Below are positions 52,971 through 64,000 of a stretch of 64,000 nt of DNA, piece by piece. The number at the start of each line of letters is the position of its first letter. The first letter of the stretch is position 1. Both the position numbers and the translations under genes were made by a program. Origin of the DNA: Sabethes cyaneus. Its lineage: Eukaryota > Arthropoda > Insecta > Diptera > Culicidae. Under the pieces are notes generated by a model that was given only the letters and a program-made list of their open reading frames with translations, made no database searches and was not told where the DNA came from. The stretch covers positions 58,279,449 to 58,343,448 of the forward strand of contig NC_071355.1 of assembly GCF_943734655.1 (NCBI RefSeq). The letters run 5' to 3'.

Positions 52971-55027
52971 CTAGCTGACCCGACAAACTTCGTATTGCCA
53001 CAAATTAACCTGTGTTGTACATAAATCATGAATCTCGGATGATCTTTGTCACTTCTCGAGTTTTGCAAGCCCCTCAGTGGGCGGCGCTTCCGACGGCGGG
53101 TCACCGGCAACACTCGCGACCGGCTCGTCCTGAATGATCTAGTGTTACTATAGATAGTTTTTGTGGTCTTGTTATTGATTAATGTTATATGGAAGAGTCT
53201 TGAATTTCTCGAGTTGGATTAGTTTTTGAGTTTCGCAAAAATTTCTGTTTTATTTGTATGAGAGTCCATATCCCCCTACCACAGGGGTGAGAGGTCTCTA
53301 ACTCTCATAAAATAAATTCAAGACTCAAAAATCTCCTACATGCTAAATTTGGTTCCATTTGCTTGATTAGTACTCAAATTATAAGGAAATTTGTATTTCA
53401 TTTGTATGGGAGCCCCCCCTCTTGAAGTGTGGAAGGATCCTAATTCACCGTAGAAAATATTTTTGCCTCCAAAAACCTCCACATGCCGAATTTGGTTCTA
53501 TTTGCTTGATTAGTTCTCGAGTTATGGGGAAATTTGTATTTCATTTGTATTGGAGCCCCCCCTCCTAATGTGGGAAGAGGTCCTAATTCATCACAGAAAA
53601 AATTCTTGCCTCCAAAAACACCTACACGCCAAATTTGGTTCCATTTGCTGGATTAGTTCTCGAGTCATGAGGAAATTTGTATTTCGTTTGTATAGGACCC
53701 CCCCCTCCTAAAGTTGGGGAGGGGTCCCAATTCATCATTGAAAAAAAATTGTCTCCAAAAACACACACATGCCAAATTTGGTTGCATTTGCTTGATTAGT
53801 TCTCGAGTTATGAGGAAATTTGTATGCAAGTCCCCCCTCTTAAAGGGGAGAGGAGTTATAATTCCTCTTATAAAGAGGGGAGGGGTCTCAATTCACCATA
53901 GAATAAATTCTTGTCACCAAAAAAAACACCCACATGCCAAATGTTGTTCTATTTGCTTGATTAGTTCTCGAGTTAGGAGGAAATTTGTATTTCATTTGTA
54001 CAGGAGCCCCCCCTCTTAGAGTGGGGAGGGGTCCTAATTCACCGTAGAAAATTTTCTTGCCCTCGAAAACCTTCACATGCCAAAGTTGGTTCCATTTGCT
54101 TGATTAGTTCTCGAGTTATGAGGAAATTTGTATGGAAGCCCCCCCTCTTAAAGGGGAGAGGAGTCACAATTCCCCTTATAAAGAGGGAGGGGTCTCAATT
54201 TACCATAGAATAAATTCTTGTCACCGAAAACACCCACATGCCAAATTTGGTTCTATTTGCTTGATTAGTTCTCGAGTTATGAGGAAATTTGTATTTCGTT
54301 TGTATAGGAGCCCCCACTCCTAAAGTGGGGAGAGGTTCTTATTCATCATAGAAAACATTCTTGCCTCCAAAAACACCTACATGCCAAATTTGGTTCCATT
54401 TGCTGGATTAGCTCTCGAGTTATAAGGAAATTTTTATTTCGTTTGTATAGGAGCCCCCCCCTCCTAAAGTGAGGAGGGGTCCCAATTCATCATAGAAAAA
54501 AATTTTGTCTTCAAAAACACACACATGCCAAATTTGGTTCCATTTGCTTGATTAGTTCTCGAGTTATGAGGAAATTGGTATTTCATTTGTACAGGAGCCC
54601 CCCCTCTTAAAGTGAGGAGGGGTCCTAATTCAACATAGAAAATTTTCTTGCCCTCGAAAACCTTCACATGCCAAATTTGGTTCCATTTGCTTGATTAGTT
54701 CTCGAGTTATGAGGAAATTTGTATGGAAACCCCCCCTCTTAAAGGGGAGAGGAGTTATAATTCCCCTTATAAAGAGGCGAGGGGTCTCAAATTACCCTAG
54801 AATAAATTCTTGTCACCGAAAACACCCACATGCCAAATTTGGTTCTATTTGCTTGATTAGTTCTCGAGTTATGCAGAAATTTGTGTTTCATTTGTATGGG
54901 AGCCCCCCCTCTTAGTGAGGGGAGGGGTCTCTAACCATCACTAAAACCTTTCCTGGCCCCAAAAACCTCTACATGCAAATTTTCACGCCGATTGGTTCAG
55001 TAGTTTTTGATTCTATAAGGAACACAG

Positions 55028-55069
<42 letters not shown>

Positions 55070-55088
55070 AATCCTTCTTTATAGGTAT

Positions 55089-55091
<3 letters not shown>
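52971..55091 (+). mobile_element. CTAGCTGACCC-family element, copy F1
   Basis: Forward copy: 5' region to about 53330, monomer array to about 54930, conserved tail, about 12 GACA (from 55027), AAATCCTTCTTTATAGGTAT, then TA repeats. Confidence 0.75.
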
Positions 55092-55165
<74 letters not shown>

Positions 55166-55166
<1 letters not shown>

Positions 55167-57514
55167 TAGCTGACCCGACAAACTTCGTATTGCCACAAAT
55201 TAACCTGTGTTGTACATAAATCATGAATCTCGGATGATCTTTGTCACTATCTCGAGTTTTGCAAGCCCCCCAGTGGGCGGCGCTTCCGACGGCGGGTCAC
55301 CGGCAACACTCGCGACCGGCTCGTCCTGAATGATCTAGTGTTACTATAGATAGTTTTTGTGGTCTTGTTATTGATTAATGTTTTATGGAAGAGTCTCGAA
55401 TTTCTCGAGTTGGATTAGTTTTTGAGTTTCGCAAAAATTTCTGTTTTATTTGTATGAGAGTCCATATCCCCCTACCACAGGGGTGAGAGGTCTCTAACTA
55501 TCATAAAATAAATTCAAGACTCAAAAATCTCCTACATGCTAAATTTGGTTCCATTTGCTTGATTAGTACTCAAATTATAAGGAAATTTGTATTTCATTTG
55601 TATGGGAGCCCACCCTCTTAAAAGGGAAAGGGGTCGTAATACACCACAGAAAAAAAATTCTGCCATCTAAAACTCTCACATGCCAAATTTGGTTCCATTT
55701 GCTTGATTACTTCTAAAGTTATGAGCAAATTTGTATTTCATTTGAATGGGAGCCCCCCCCCTCCTAAAAAGGTAAGAAGTCCTAATTCATAATGGGAAAA
55801 ATGGTTGCCTCCAAAAAAACCCACATGCCAAATATGGTTCTATTTGCTTGATTAGTTCTCGAGTTATGGGGAAATTTGTATTTCATTTGTATTGGAGCCC
55901 CCCCTCCTAATGTGGGAAGAGGTCCTAATTCATCACAGAAAAAATTCTTGCCTCCAAAAACACCTACACGCCAAATTTGGTTCCATTTGCTGGATTAGTT
56001 CTCGAGTTATGAGGAAATTTGTATTTCGTTTGTATAGGACCCCCCCTCCTAAAGTGGGGAGGGGTCCCAATTTATCATTGAAAAAAAAAATTGTCTCCAA
56101 AAACACACATATGCCAAATTTGGTTCAATTCGCTTGATTAGTTCTCGAGTTATGAGGAAATTTGTATTTCATTTGTACAGGAGCCCCTCCTCTTAAAGTG
56201 GGGAGGGGTCCTAATTCACCATAGAAAATTTTCTTGCTCTCGAAAACCTTCACATGCCAAATTTGGTTGCATTTGCTTGATTAGTTCTCGAGTTATGAGG
56301 AAATTTGTATGGAAGTCCCCCCTCTTAAAGGGGAGAGGAGTTATAATTCCTCTTATAAAGAGGGGAGGGGTCTCAATTCACCATAGAATAAATTCTTGTC
56401 ACCAAAAAAAACACCCACATGCCAAATGTTGTTCTATTTGCTTGATTAGTTCTCGAGTTATGAGGAAATTTGTATTTCATTTGTACAGGAGCCCCCCCTC
56501 TTAGAGTGGGGAGGGGTCCTAATTCACCGTAGAAAATTTTCTTGCTCTCGAAAACCTTCACATGCCAAATTTGGTTGCATTTGCTTGATTAGTTCTCGAG
56601 TTATGAGGAAATTTGTATGGAAGCCCCCCCTCTTAAAGGGGAGAGGAGTCACAATTCCCCTTATAAAGAGGGAGGGGTCTCAATTTACCATAGAATAAAT
56701 TCTTGTCACCGAAAACACCCACATGCCAAATTTGGTTCTATTTGCTTGATTAGTTCTCGAGTTATGAGGAAATTTGTATTTCATTTGTATAGGAGCCCCC
56801 CCTCCTAAAGTGGGGAGAGGTTCTTATTCATCATAGAAAACATTCTTGCCTCCAAAAACACCTACATGCCAAATTTGGTTCCATTTGCTGGATTAGCTCT
56901 CGAGTTATAAGGAAATTTGTATTTCGTTTGTATAGGAGCCCCCCCCCCTCTTAAAGTGGGGAGGGGTCCCAATTCATCATAGAAAAAAATTTTGTCTTCA
57001 AAAACACGCACATGCCAAATTTGGCTCCATTTGCTTGATTAGTTCTCGAGTTATGAGGAAATTGGTATTTCATTTGTACAGGAGCCCCTCTCTTAAAGTG
57101 AGGAGGGGTCCTAATTCAACATAGAAAATTTTCTTGCCCTCGAAAACCTTCACATGCCAAATTTGGTTCCATTTGCTTGATTAGTTCTCGAGTTATGAGG
57201 AAATTTGTATGGAAACCCCCCCTCTTAAAGGAGAGAGGAGTTATAATTCCCCTTATAAAGAGGGGAGGGGTCTCAAATTACCCTAGAATAAATTCTTGTC
57301 ACCGAAAACACCCACATGCCAAATTTGGTTCTATTTGCTTAATTAGTTCTCGAATTATGCAGAAATTTGTGTTTCATTTGTATGGGAGCCCCCCCTCTTA
57401 GTGGGGGGAGGGGTCTCTAACCATCACTAAAACCTTTCCTGGCCCTAAAAACCACTACATGCAAATTTTCACGCCGATTGGTTCAGTAGTTTTTGATTCT
57501 ATAAGGAACACAAA

Positions 57515-57571
<57 letters not shown>

Positions 57572-57590
57572 AATCCTTCTTTATAGGTAT

Positions 57591-57592
<2 letters not shown>
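55166..57592 (+). mobile_element. CTAGCTGACCC-family element, copy F2
   Basis: Full-length forward copy, joined to F1 by about 75 bp of TA. Tail and about 14 GACA end near 57592, followed by about 87 bp of TA. The array carries more monomers than F1. Confidence 0.75.
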
Positions 57593-57679
<87 letters not shown>

Positions 57680-57680
<1 letters not shown>

Positions 57681-59860
57681 TAGCTGACCCGACAAACTTC
57701 GTATTGCCACAAATTAACCTGTGTTGTACATAAATCATGAATCTCGGATGATCTTTGTCACTTCTCGAGTTTTGCAAGCCCCCCAGTGGGCGGCGCTTCC
57801 GACGGCGGGTCACCGGCAACACTCGCGACCGGCTCGTCCTGAATGATCTAGTGTTACTATAGATAGTTTTTGTGGTCTTGTTATTGATTAATGTTTTATG
57901 GAAGAGTCTCGAATTTTTCGAGTTGGATTAGTTTTTGAGTTTCGCAAAAATTTCTGTTTTATTTGTATGAGAGTCCATATCCCCCTACCACAGGGGTGAG
58001 AGGTCTCTAACTATCATAAAATAAATTCAAGACTCAAAAATCTCCTACATACTAAATTTGGTTCCATTTGCTTGATTAGTACTCAAATTATAAGGAAATT
58101 TGTATTTTATTTGTATGGGAGCCCACCCTCTTAAAAGGGAAAGGGGTCGTAATACACCACAGAAAAAAAATTCTGCCATCTAAAACTCTCACATGCCAAA
58201 TTTGGTTCCATTTGCTTGATTAGTTCTAAAGTTAGGAGCAAATTTGTATTTCGTTTGAATGGGAGCCCCCCCCCTCCTAAAAAGGTAAGAAGTCCTAATT
58301 CATCATGGGAAAAATGGTTGCCTCCAAAAACACCCACATGCCAAATATGGTTCCATTTGCTTGATTAGTTCTCGAATTATGAGGAAATTTGTATTTCATT
58401 TGTGTAGAAGCCCCCCCTCTTGAAGTGTGGAAGGATCCTAATTCATCGTAGAAAATATTTTTGCCTCCAAAAACCTCCACATGCCGAAATTGGTTCTATT
58501 TGCTTGATTAGTTCTCGAGTTATGGGGAAATTTGTATTTCATTTGTATGGGAGCCCCCCTTCCTAATGTGGAAAGAGGTCCTAATTCATCACAGCAAAAA
58601 TTCTTGCCTCCAAAAACACCTACACGCCAAATTTGGTTCCATTTGCTGGATTAGTTCTCGAGTTATGAGGAAATTTGTATTTCGTTTGTATAGGACCCCC
58701 CCTCCTAAAGTGGGGAGGGGTCCCAATTCATCATTGAAAAAAAAATTGTCTCCAAAAACACACACATGCCAAATTTGGTTCAATTCGGTTGATTAGTTCT
58801 CGAGTTATGAGGAAATTTGTATTTCATTTGTACAGGAGCCCCTCCTCTTAAAGTGGGGAGGGGTCCTAATTCACCATAGAAAATTTTCTTGCTCTCGAAA
58901 ACCTTCACATGCCAAATTTGGTTGCATTTGCTTGATTAGTTCTCGAGTTATGAGGAAATTTGTATGGAAGCCCCCCCTCTTAAAGGGGAGAGGAGTCAAA
59001 ATTCCCCTTATAAAGAGGGGAGGGGTCTCAAATTACCCTAGAATAAATTCTTGTTACCGAAAACACCCACATGCCAAATTTGGTTCTATTTGCTTGATTA
59101 GTTCTCGAGTTATGCAGAAATTTGTATTTCGCTTGTATATGAGCCCCCCCTCCTAAAGTAGGGAGGGGTCCCAATTCATCATAGAAAATATTCTTGCCTT
59201 CGAAAACCTTCACATGCCAAATTTGGTTCCATTTGCTTGATTAGTTCTCGAGTTATGAGGAAATTTGTATTTCGCTTGTATATGAGCCCCCCCTCCTAAA
59301 GTAGGGAGGGGTCCCAATTCATCATAGAAAATATTCTTGCCTTCGAAAACCTTCACATGCCAAATTTGGTTCCATTTGCTTGATTAGTTCTCGAGTTATG
59401 AGGAAATTTGTATTTTGCTAGTATAGGAGCCCCCCCTCCTAAAGTGGGGAGGGGTCCCAATTCATCATAGAAAAAATTTTGGTCTCCAAAAACACACATA
59501 TGCCAAATTTGGTTCCATTTGCTTGATTAGTTCTCGAGTTATGAGGAAATTTGTATGGAAGCCCCCCCTCTTAAAGGGGAGAGGAGTCAAAATTCCCCTT
59601 ATAAAGAGGGGAGGGGTCTCAAATTACCCTAGAATAAATTCTTGTTACCGAAAACACCCACATGCCAAATTTGGTTCTATTTGCTTGATTAGTTCTCGAG
59701 TTATGCAGAAATTTGTGTTTCATTTGTATGGGAGCCCCCCCTCTTAGTGGGGGGAGGGGTCTCTAACCATCACTAAAACCTTCCCTGGCCCCAAAAACCT
59801 CTACATGCAAATTTTCACGCCGATTGGTTCAGTAGTTTTCGATTCTATAAGGAACAAAAT

Positions 59861-59905
<45 letters not shown>

Positions 59906-59928
59906 AATCCTTCTTTATAGGTATAGAT
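57680..59928 (+). mobile_element. CTAGCTGACCC-family element, copy F3
   Basis: Full-length forward copy. Within its array, the monomer starting near 59110 is duplicated almost exactly at about 59230, which indicates unequal exchange between monomers. Confidence 0.75.
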
Positions 59929-59949
59929 ATATATATATATATATATATA

Positions 59950-61564
59950 CTAGCTGACCCGACAAACTTCGTATTGCCACAAATTAACCTGTGTTGTACA
60001 TAAATCATGAGTCTCGGATGATCTTTGTCACTATCTCGAGTTTTGCAAGCCCCCCAGTGGGCGGCGCTTCCGACGGCGGGTCACCGGCAACACTCGCGAC
60101 CGGCTCGTCCTGAATGATCTAGTGTTACTATAGATAGTTTTTGTGGTCTTGTTATTGATTAATGTTTTATGGAAGAGTCTCGAATTTCTCGAGTTGGATT
60201 AGTTTTCGAGTTTCGCAAAAATTTCTGTTTTATTTGTATGAGAGTCCATATCTCCCTACCACAGGAGTGAGAGGTCGGTCTCTAACTATCATAAAATAAA
60301 TTCAATACTGAAAAATCTCCTACATGCTAAATTTGGTTCCATTTGCTTGATTAGTACTCAAATTATAAGGAAATTTGTATTTCATTTGTATGGGAGCCCA
60401 CCCTCTTAAAAGGGAAAGGGGTCGTAATACACCACAGAAAAAAAATTCTGCCATCTAAAACTCTCACATGCCAAATTTGGTTCCATTTGCTTGATTAGTT
60501 CTAAAGTTATGAGCAAATTTGTATTTCGTTTGAATGGGAGCCCCCCCCCCTCCTAAAAAGGTAAGAAGTCCTAATTCATAATGGGAAAAATGGTTGCCTC
60601 CAAAAACACCCACATGCCAAATATGATTCCATTTGCTTGATTAGTTCTCGAATTATGAGGAAATTTGTATGGAAGCCCCCCCCTCTTAAAGGGGAGAGGA
60701 GTTACAATTCCCCTTATAAAGAGGGAGGGGTCTCAATTTACCATAGAATAAATTCTTGTCACCGAAAACACCCACATGCCAAATTTGGTTCTATTTGCTT
60801 GATTAGTTCTCGAGTTATGAGGAAATTTGTATTTCATTTGTATAGGAGCCCCCCCTCCTAAAGTGGGGAGAGGTTCCAATTCATCATAGAAAAAATTCTT
60901 GTCTCCAAAAACACCTACATGCCAAATTTGGTTCCATTTGCTGGATTAGCTCTCGAGTTATAAGGAAATTTGAATTTCGTTTGTATAGGAGCCCCCCCAC
61001 TTAAAGTGGGGAGGGGTCCCAATTCATCATAGAAAAAAATTTTGTCTCCAAAAACACACACATGCCAAATTTGGTTCCATTTGCTTGATTAGTTCTCGAG
61101 TTATGAGGAAATTGGTATTTCATTTGTACAGGAGCCCCCTCTCTTAAAGTGAGGAGGGGTCCTAATTCAACATAGAAAATTTTCTTGCCCTCGAAAACTT
61201 TTACATGCCAAATTTGGTTCCATTTGCTTGATTAGTTCTCGAGTTATGAGGAAATTTGTATGGAAACCCCCCCTCTTAAAGGGGAGAGGAGTTATAATTC
61301 CCCTTATAAAGAGGGGAGGGGTCTCAAATTACCCTAGAATAAATTCTTGTCACCGAAAACACCCACATGCCAAATTTGGTTCTATTTGCTTGATTAGTTC
61401 TCGAGTTATGCAGAAATTTGTGTTTCATTTGTATGGGAGCCCCCCCTCTTAGTGGGGGGAGGGGTCTCTAACCATCACTAAAACCTTTCCTGGCCCCAAA
61501 AACCTCTACATGCAAATTTTCACGCCGATTGGTTCAGTAGTTTTTGATTCTATAAGGAACACAG

Positions 61565-61598
<34 letters not shown>

Positions 61599-61620
61599 AA
61601 TCCTTCTTTATAGGTATAGA
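59950..61620 (+). mobile_element. CTAGCTGACCC-family element, copy F4
   Basis: Forward copy with complete ends but fewer monomers. Its terminal motif TATAGGTATAGA at 61620 is joined directly to monomer sequence with no TA spacer. Confidence 0.75.
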
Positions 61621-63074
61621 TTTGTATTTCATTGGTGTAGAAGCCCCCTCTGTTAAAGTGTGGAAGGGTCCTAATTCACCATAGAAAATGTTTTTGCCTC
61701 CAAAAACCTCCACATGCCAAATTTGGTTCTATTTGCTTGATTAGTTCTCGAGTTATGAGGAAATTTGTATTTCATTTGTATAGGAGCCCCCCCTACTAAA
61801 GTGAGGAGAGGTCCTAATTCATCATAGAAAAAAAACTTGCCTCCAAAAACACCTACATGCCAAAGTTTGTTCCATTTGCTTGATTAGTTCTCGAATTATG
61901 AGGAAATTTATATTTAGCTTATATAGGAGCTTCCCCCTCCTAAAGTGGGGAGGTGTCCCAATTCATCATAAAAAATATTCTTGTCTTCGAAAACCTTCAC
62001 ATGCCAAATTTGGTTCCATTTGCTTGATTAGTTCTCGAGTTATGAGGAAATTTGTATTTCGCTTGTATAGGAGCCCCCCCTCCTAAAGTAGGGAGGGGCC
62101 CAATTCGTCATAGAAAAAATTTTGGTCTCCAAAAACACACACATGCCAAATTTGGTTCTCTTTGCTTGATTAGTTCTCGAGTTATGAGGAAATTTGTATT
62201 TCGTTTGTATAGGAGCCCCCCCTCCTAAAGTGGGGAGGGGTCCCAATTCGTCATAGAAAAAATTTTGGTCTCCAAAAACACACACATGCCAAATTTGGTT
62301 CCATTTGCTTGATTAGTTCTCGAGTTATGAGGAAATTTGTATTTCATTTGTACAGGAGCCCCCCCTCTTAAAGTGGGGAGGGGCCTAATTCATCATAGAA
62401 AATATTCTTGCCTTCGAAAACCTTCACATGCCAAATTTGGTTCCATTTGCTTGATTAGTTCTCGAGTTATGAGGAAATTTGTATTTCGCTTGTATATGAG
62501 CCCCCCCTCCTAAAGTAGGGAGGGGTCCCAATTCATCATAGAAAATATTCTTGCCTTCGAAAACCTTCACATGCCAAATTTGGTTCCATTTGCTTGATTA
62601 GTTCTCGAGTTATGAGGAAATTTGTATTTCGCTTGTATAGGAGCCCCCCCTCCTAAAGTGGGGAGGGGTCCCAATTCATCATAGAAAAAATTTTGGTCTC
62701 CAAAAACACACACATGCCAAATTTGGTTCCATTTGCTTGATTAGTTCTCGAGTTATGAGGAAATTTGTATGGAAGCCCCCCCTCTTAAAGGGGAGAGGAG
62801 TTATAATTCCCCTTATAAAGAGGGGAGGGGTCTCAAATTACCCTAGAATAAATTCTTGTCACCGAAAACACCCACATGCCAAATTTGGTTCTATTTGCTT
62901 GATTAGTTTTCGAGTTATGCAGAAATTTGTGTTTCATTTGTATGGGAGCCCCCCCTCTTAGTGGGGGGAGGGGTCTCTAACCATCACTAAAACCTTCCCT
63001 GGCCCCAAAAACCTCTACATGCAAATTTTCACGCCGATTGGTTCAGTAGTTTTCGATTCTATAAGGAACAAAAT

Positions 63075-63119
<45 letters not shown>

Positions 63120-63142
63120 AATCCTTCTTTATAGGTATAGAT
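61621..63142 (+). mobile_element. CTAGCTGACCC-family element, 5'-truncated copy
   Basis: It begins inside a monomer (TTTGTATTTCATTGG) and lacks the 5' region, but has a complete tail, about 13 GACA and the terminal motif. 5' truncation with an intact 3' end is typical of target-primed reverse transcription, though recombination within the array could also explain it. Confidence 0.65.
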
Positions 63143-63153
63143 ATATGTATATA

Positions 63154-64000
63154 CTAGCTGACCCGACAAACTTCGTATTGCCACAAATTAACCTGTGTTG
63201 TACATAAATCATGAATCTCGGATGATCTTTGTCACAATCTCGAGTTTTGAAAGCCTCCCAGTGGGCGGCGCTTCCGACGGCGGGTCACCGGCAACACTCG
63301 CGACCGTCTCGTCCTGAATGATCTAGTGTTACTATAGATAGTTTTTGTGGTCTTGTATTGCCTATTGTTTTATGGAAGAGTCTCGAATTTCTCGTTCGAT
63401 TAGTTTTTGAGTATCGCAAAAATTTCTGTTTTATTTGTATGAGAGTCCATATCCCCCTACCACAGGGGTGAGAGGTCTCTATCTAAATGAATTCAAGACT
63501 CCAAAATCTCCCACATGCCAAATTTGGTTCCATTTGCTTGATTAGTTCTCAAGTTATAAGGAAATTTGAATTTCATTTGTATGGGAGCTCCCCTCATGCC
63601 AAATTTGGTTCCATTTGATTGATTAGTTCTCGAGATAAGAGGAAATTTGCATTTCATTTGTATGGAAGCCCACCCTCTTAAAGGGGAGATGGACCATAAC
63701 TCACTTTCTAAAGAAGAGAGGGGTCTCAATTCACCATAGAAAAAAATCTTGCGTCCAAAACCACTTACATGTCAAATTTGGTTCCATTTGCTTGATTAGT
63801 TCTCGAGTTATGAGGAAATTTGTATTTCGCTTGTATAGGAGCCCCCCCTCCTAAAGTAGGGAGGGGTCCCAATTCGTCATAGAAAAAATTTTGGTCTCCA
63901 AAAACACACACATGCCAAATTTGGTTCTATTTGCTTGATTAGTTCTCGAGTTATGAGGAAATTTGTATTTCGTTTGTATAGGAGCCCCCCCTCCTAAAGT
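63154..64000 (+). mobile_element. CTAGCTGACCC-family element, copy F5 (runs off the window)
   Basis: Complete 5' region and the first monomers are present. The copy continues past the window end. Confidence 0.7.

Noticed and set aside
36173..64000. Dozens of similar frames of 60-108 residues (such as those starting MISSRVMRKF) on both strands
   Set aside because: They are monomers of the 145-bp repeat read through. They vary with the repeat, have no start context or codon bias, and occur in both orientations.
36150..64000. CRISPR-like alternation of conserved and variable segments
   Set aside because: Monomers are about 145 bp and similar throughout, with no short identical repeats or unique spacers, and the setting is an animal genome.

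Overview
The window is animal nuclear DNA, most probably from a mosquito or related dipteran. It has GT-AG introns, an insect-type cytosolic ribosomal protein gene (RpL36) with a TCT initiator, a ZAD-C2H2 zinc-finger gene (a family expanded in insects), an env-bearing errantivirus-like LTR retrotransposon, and dense non-LTR and MITE relics. Genus cannot be fixed from sequence alone.

Gene-bearing part (about 1-20 kb). RpL36 (2790-3504, +) faces a long minus-strand gene that I reconstruct in six exons from 18037 to 6046. Its ten C2H2 fingers, their spacing and the sequence after the last finger match HINFP, the histone H4 transcription factor. Its 9-kb second intron (8311-17374) is full of transposon remains: an antisense LINE split by a TTAA-flanked foldback element, a BEL/Pao fragment, a second LINE, and a MITE. 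Downstream of its last exon lies a second copy of its last two exons (5388-5271 and 4711-4016), with open frames and the same splice phases. This looks like an alternative 3' cassette giving a second C-terminal finger set. A ZAD-C2H2 gene (18674-19998, +) starts 637 bp from the HINFP-like gene, head to head.

Repeat part (about 20-64 kb). A LINE relic is split by a 2.4-kb TA-flanked DNA element, which itself carries a nested hAT-type MITE. Next come a (TAAG)117 tract and four near-identical tandem units (24456-33800). Each unit holds a MITE-split LINE fragment, a tRNA-derived SINE-like segment, (TA)n, a conserved retroelement tail, and 118-240 perfect GACA copies. The last GACA tract is the left arm of a very large palindrome whose right arm is (TGTC)545.

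From about 33.9 kb to the window end, copies of one repeat family lie head to tail: three in reverse (R1-R3), then a head-to-head switch, then at least five forward (F1-F5). Each full copy has a 5' end starting CTAGCTGACCC, an array of about 145-bp monomers, a conserved 3' tail, (GACA)n, a short terminal motif and (TA)n. R1 carries a pogo/Tigger-like relic. The TA spacer between R2 and R3 has received a complete 7.6-kb errantivirus-like provirus (gag, pol, env, identical LTRs) and a 1.55-kb non-coding LTR element.

Only three cellular genes look real. The very long open frames in the repeat part (DRQT, CLSV, LLTY or YIYI repeats) are translated microsatellites, and the many 60-75-residue frames after 36 kb are translated monomers.
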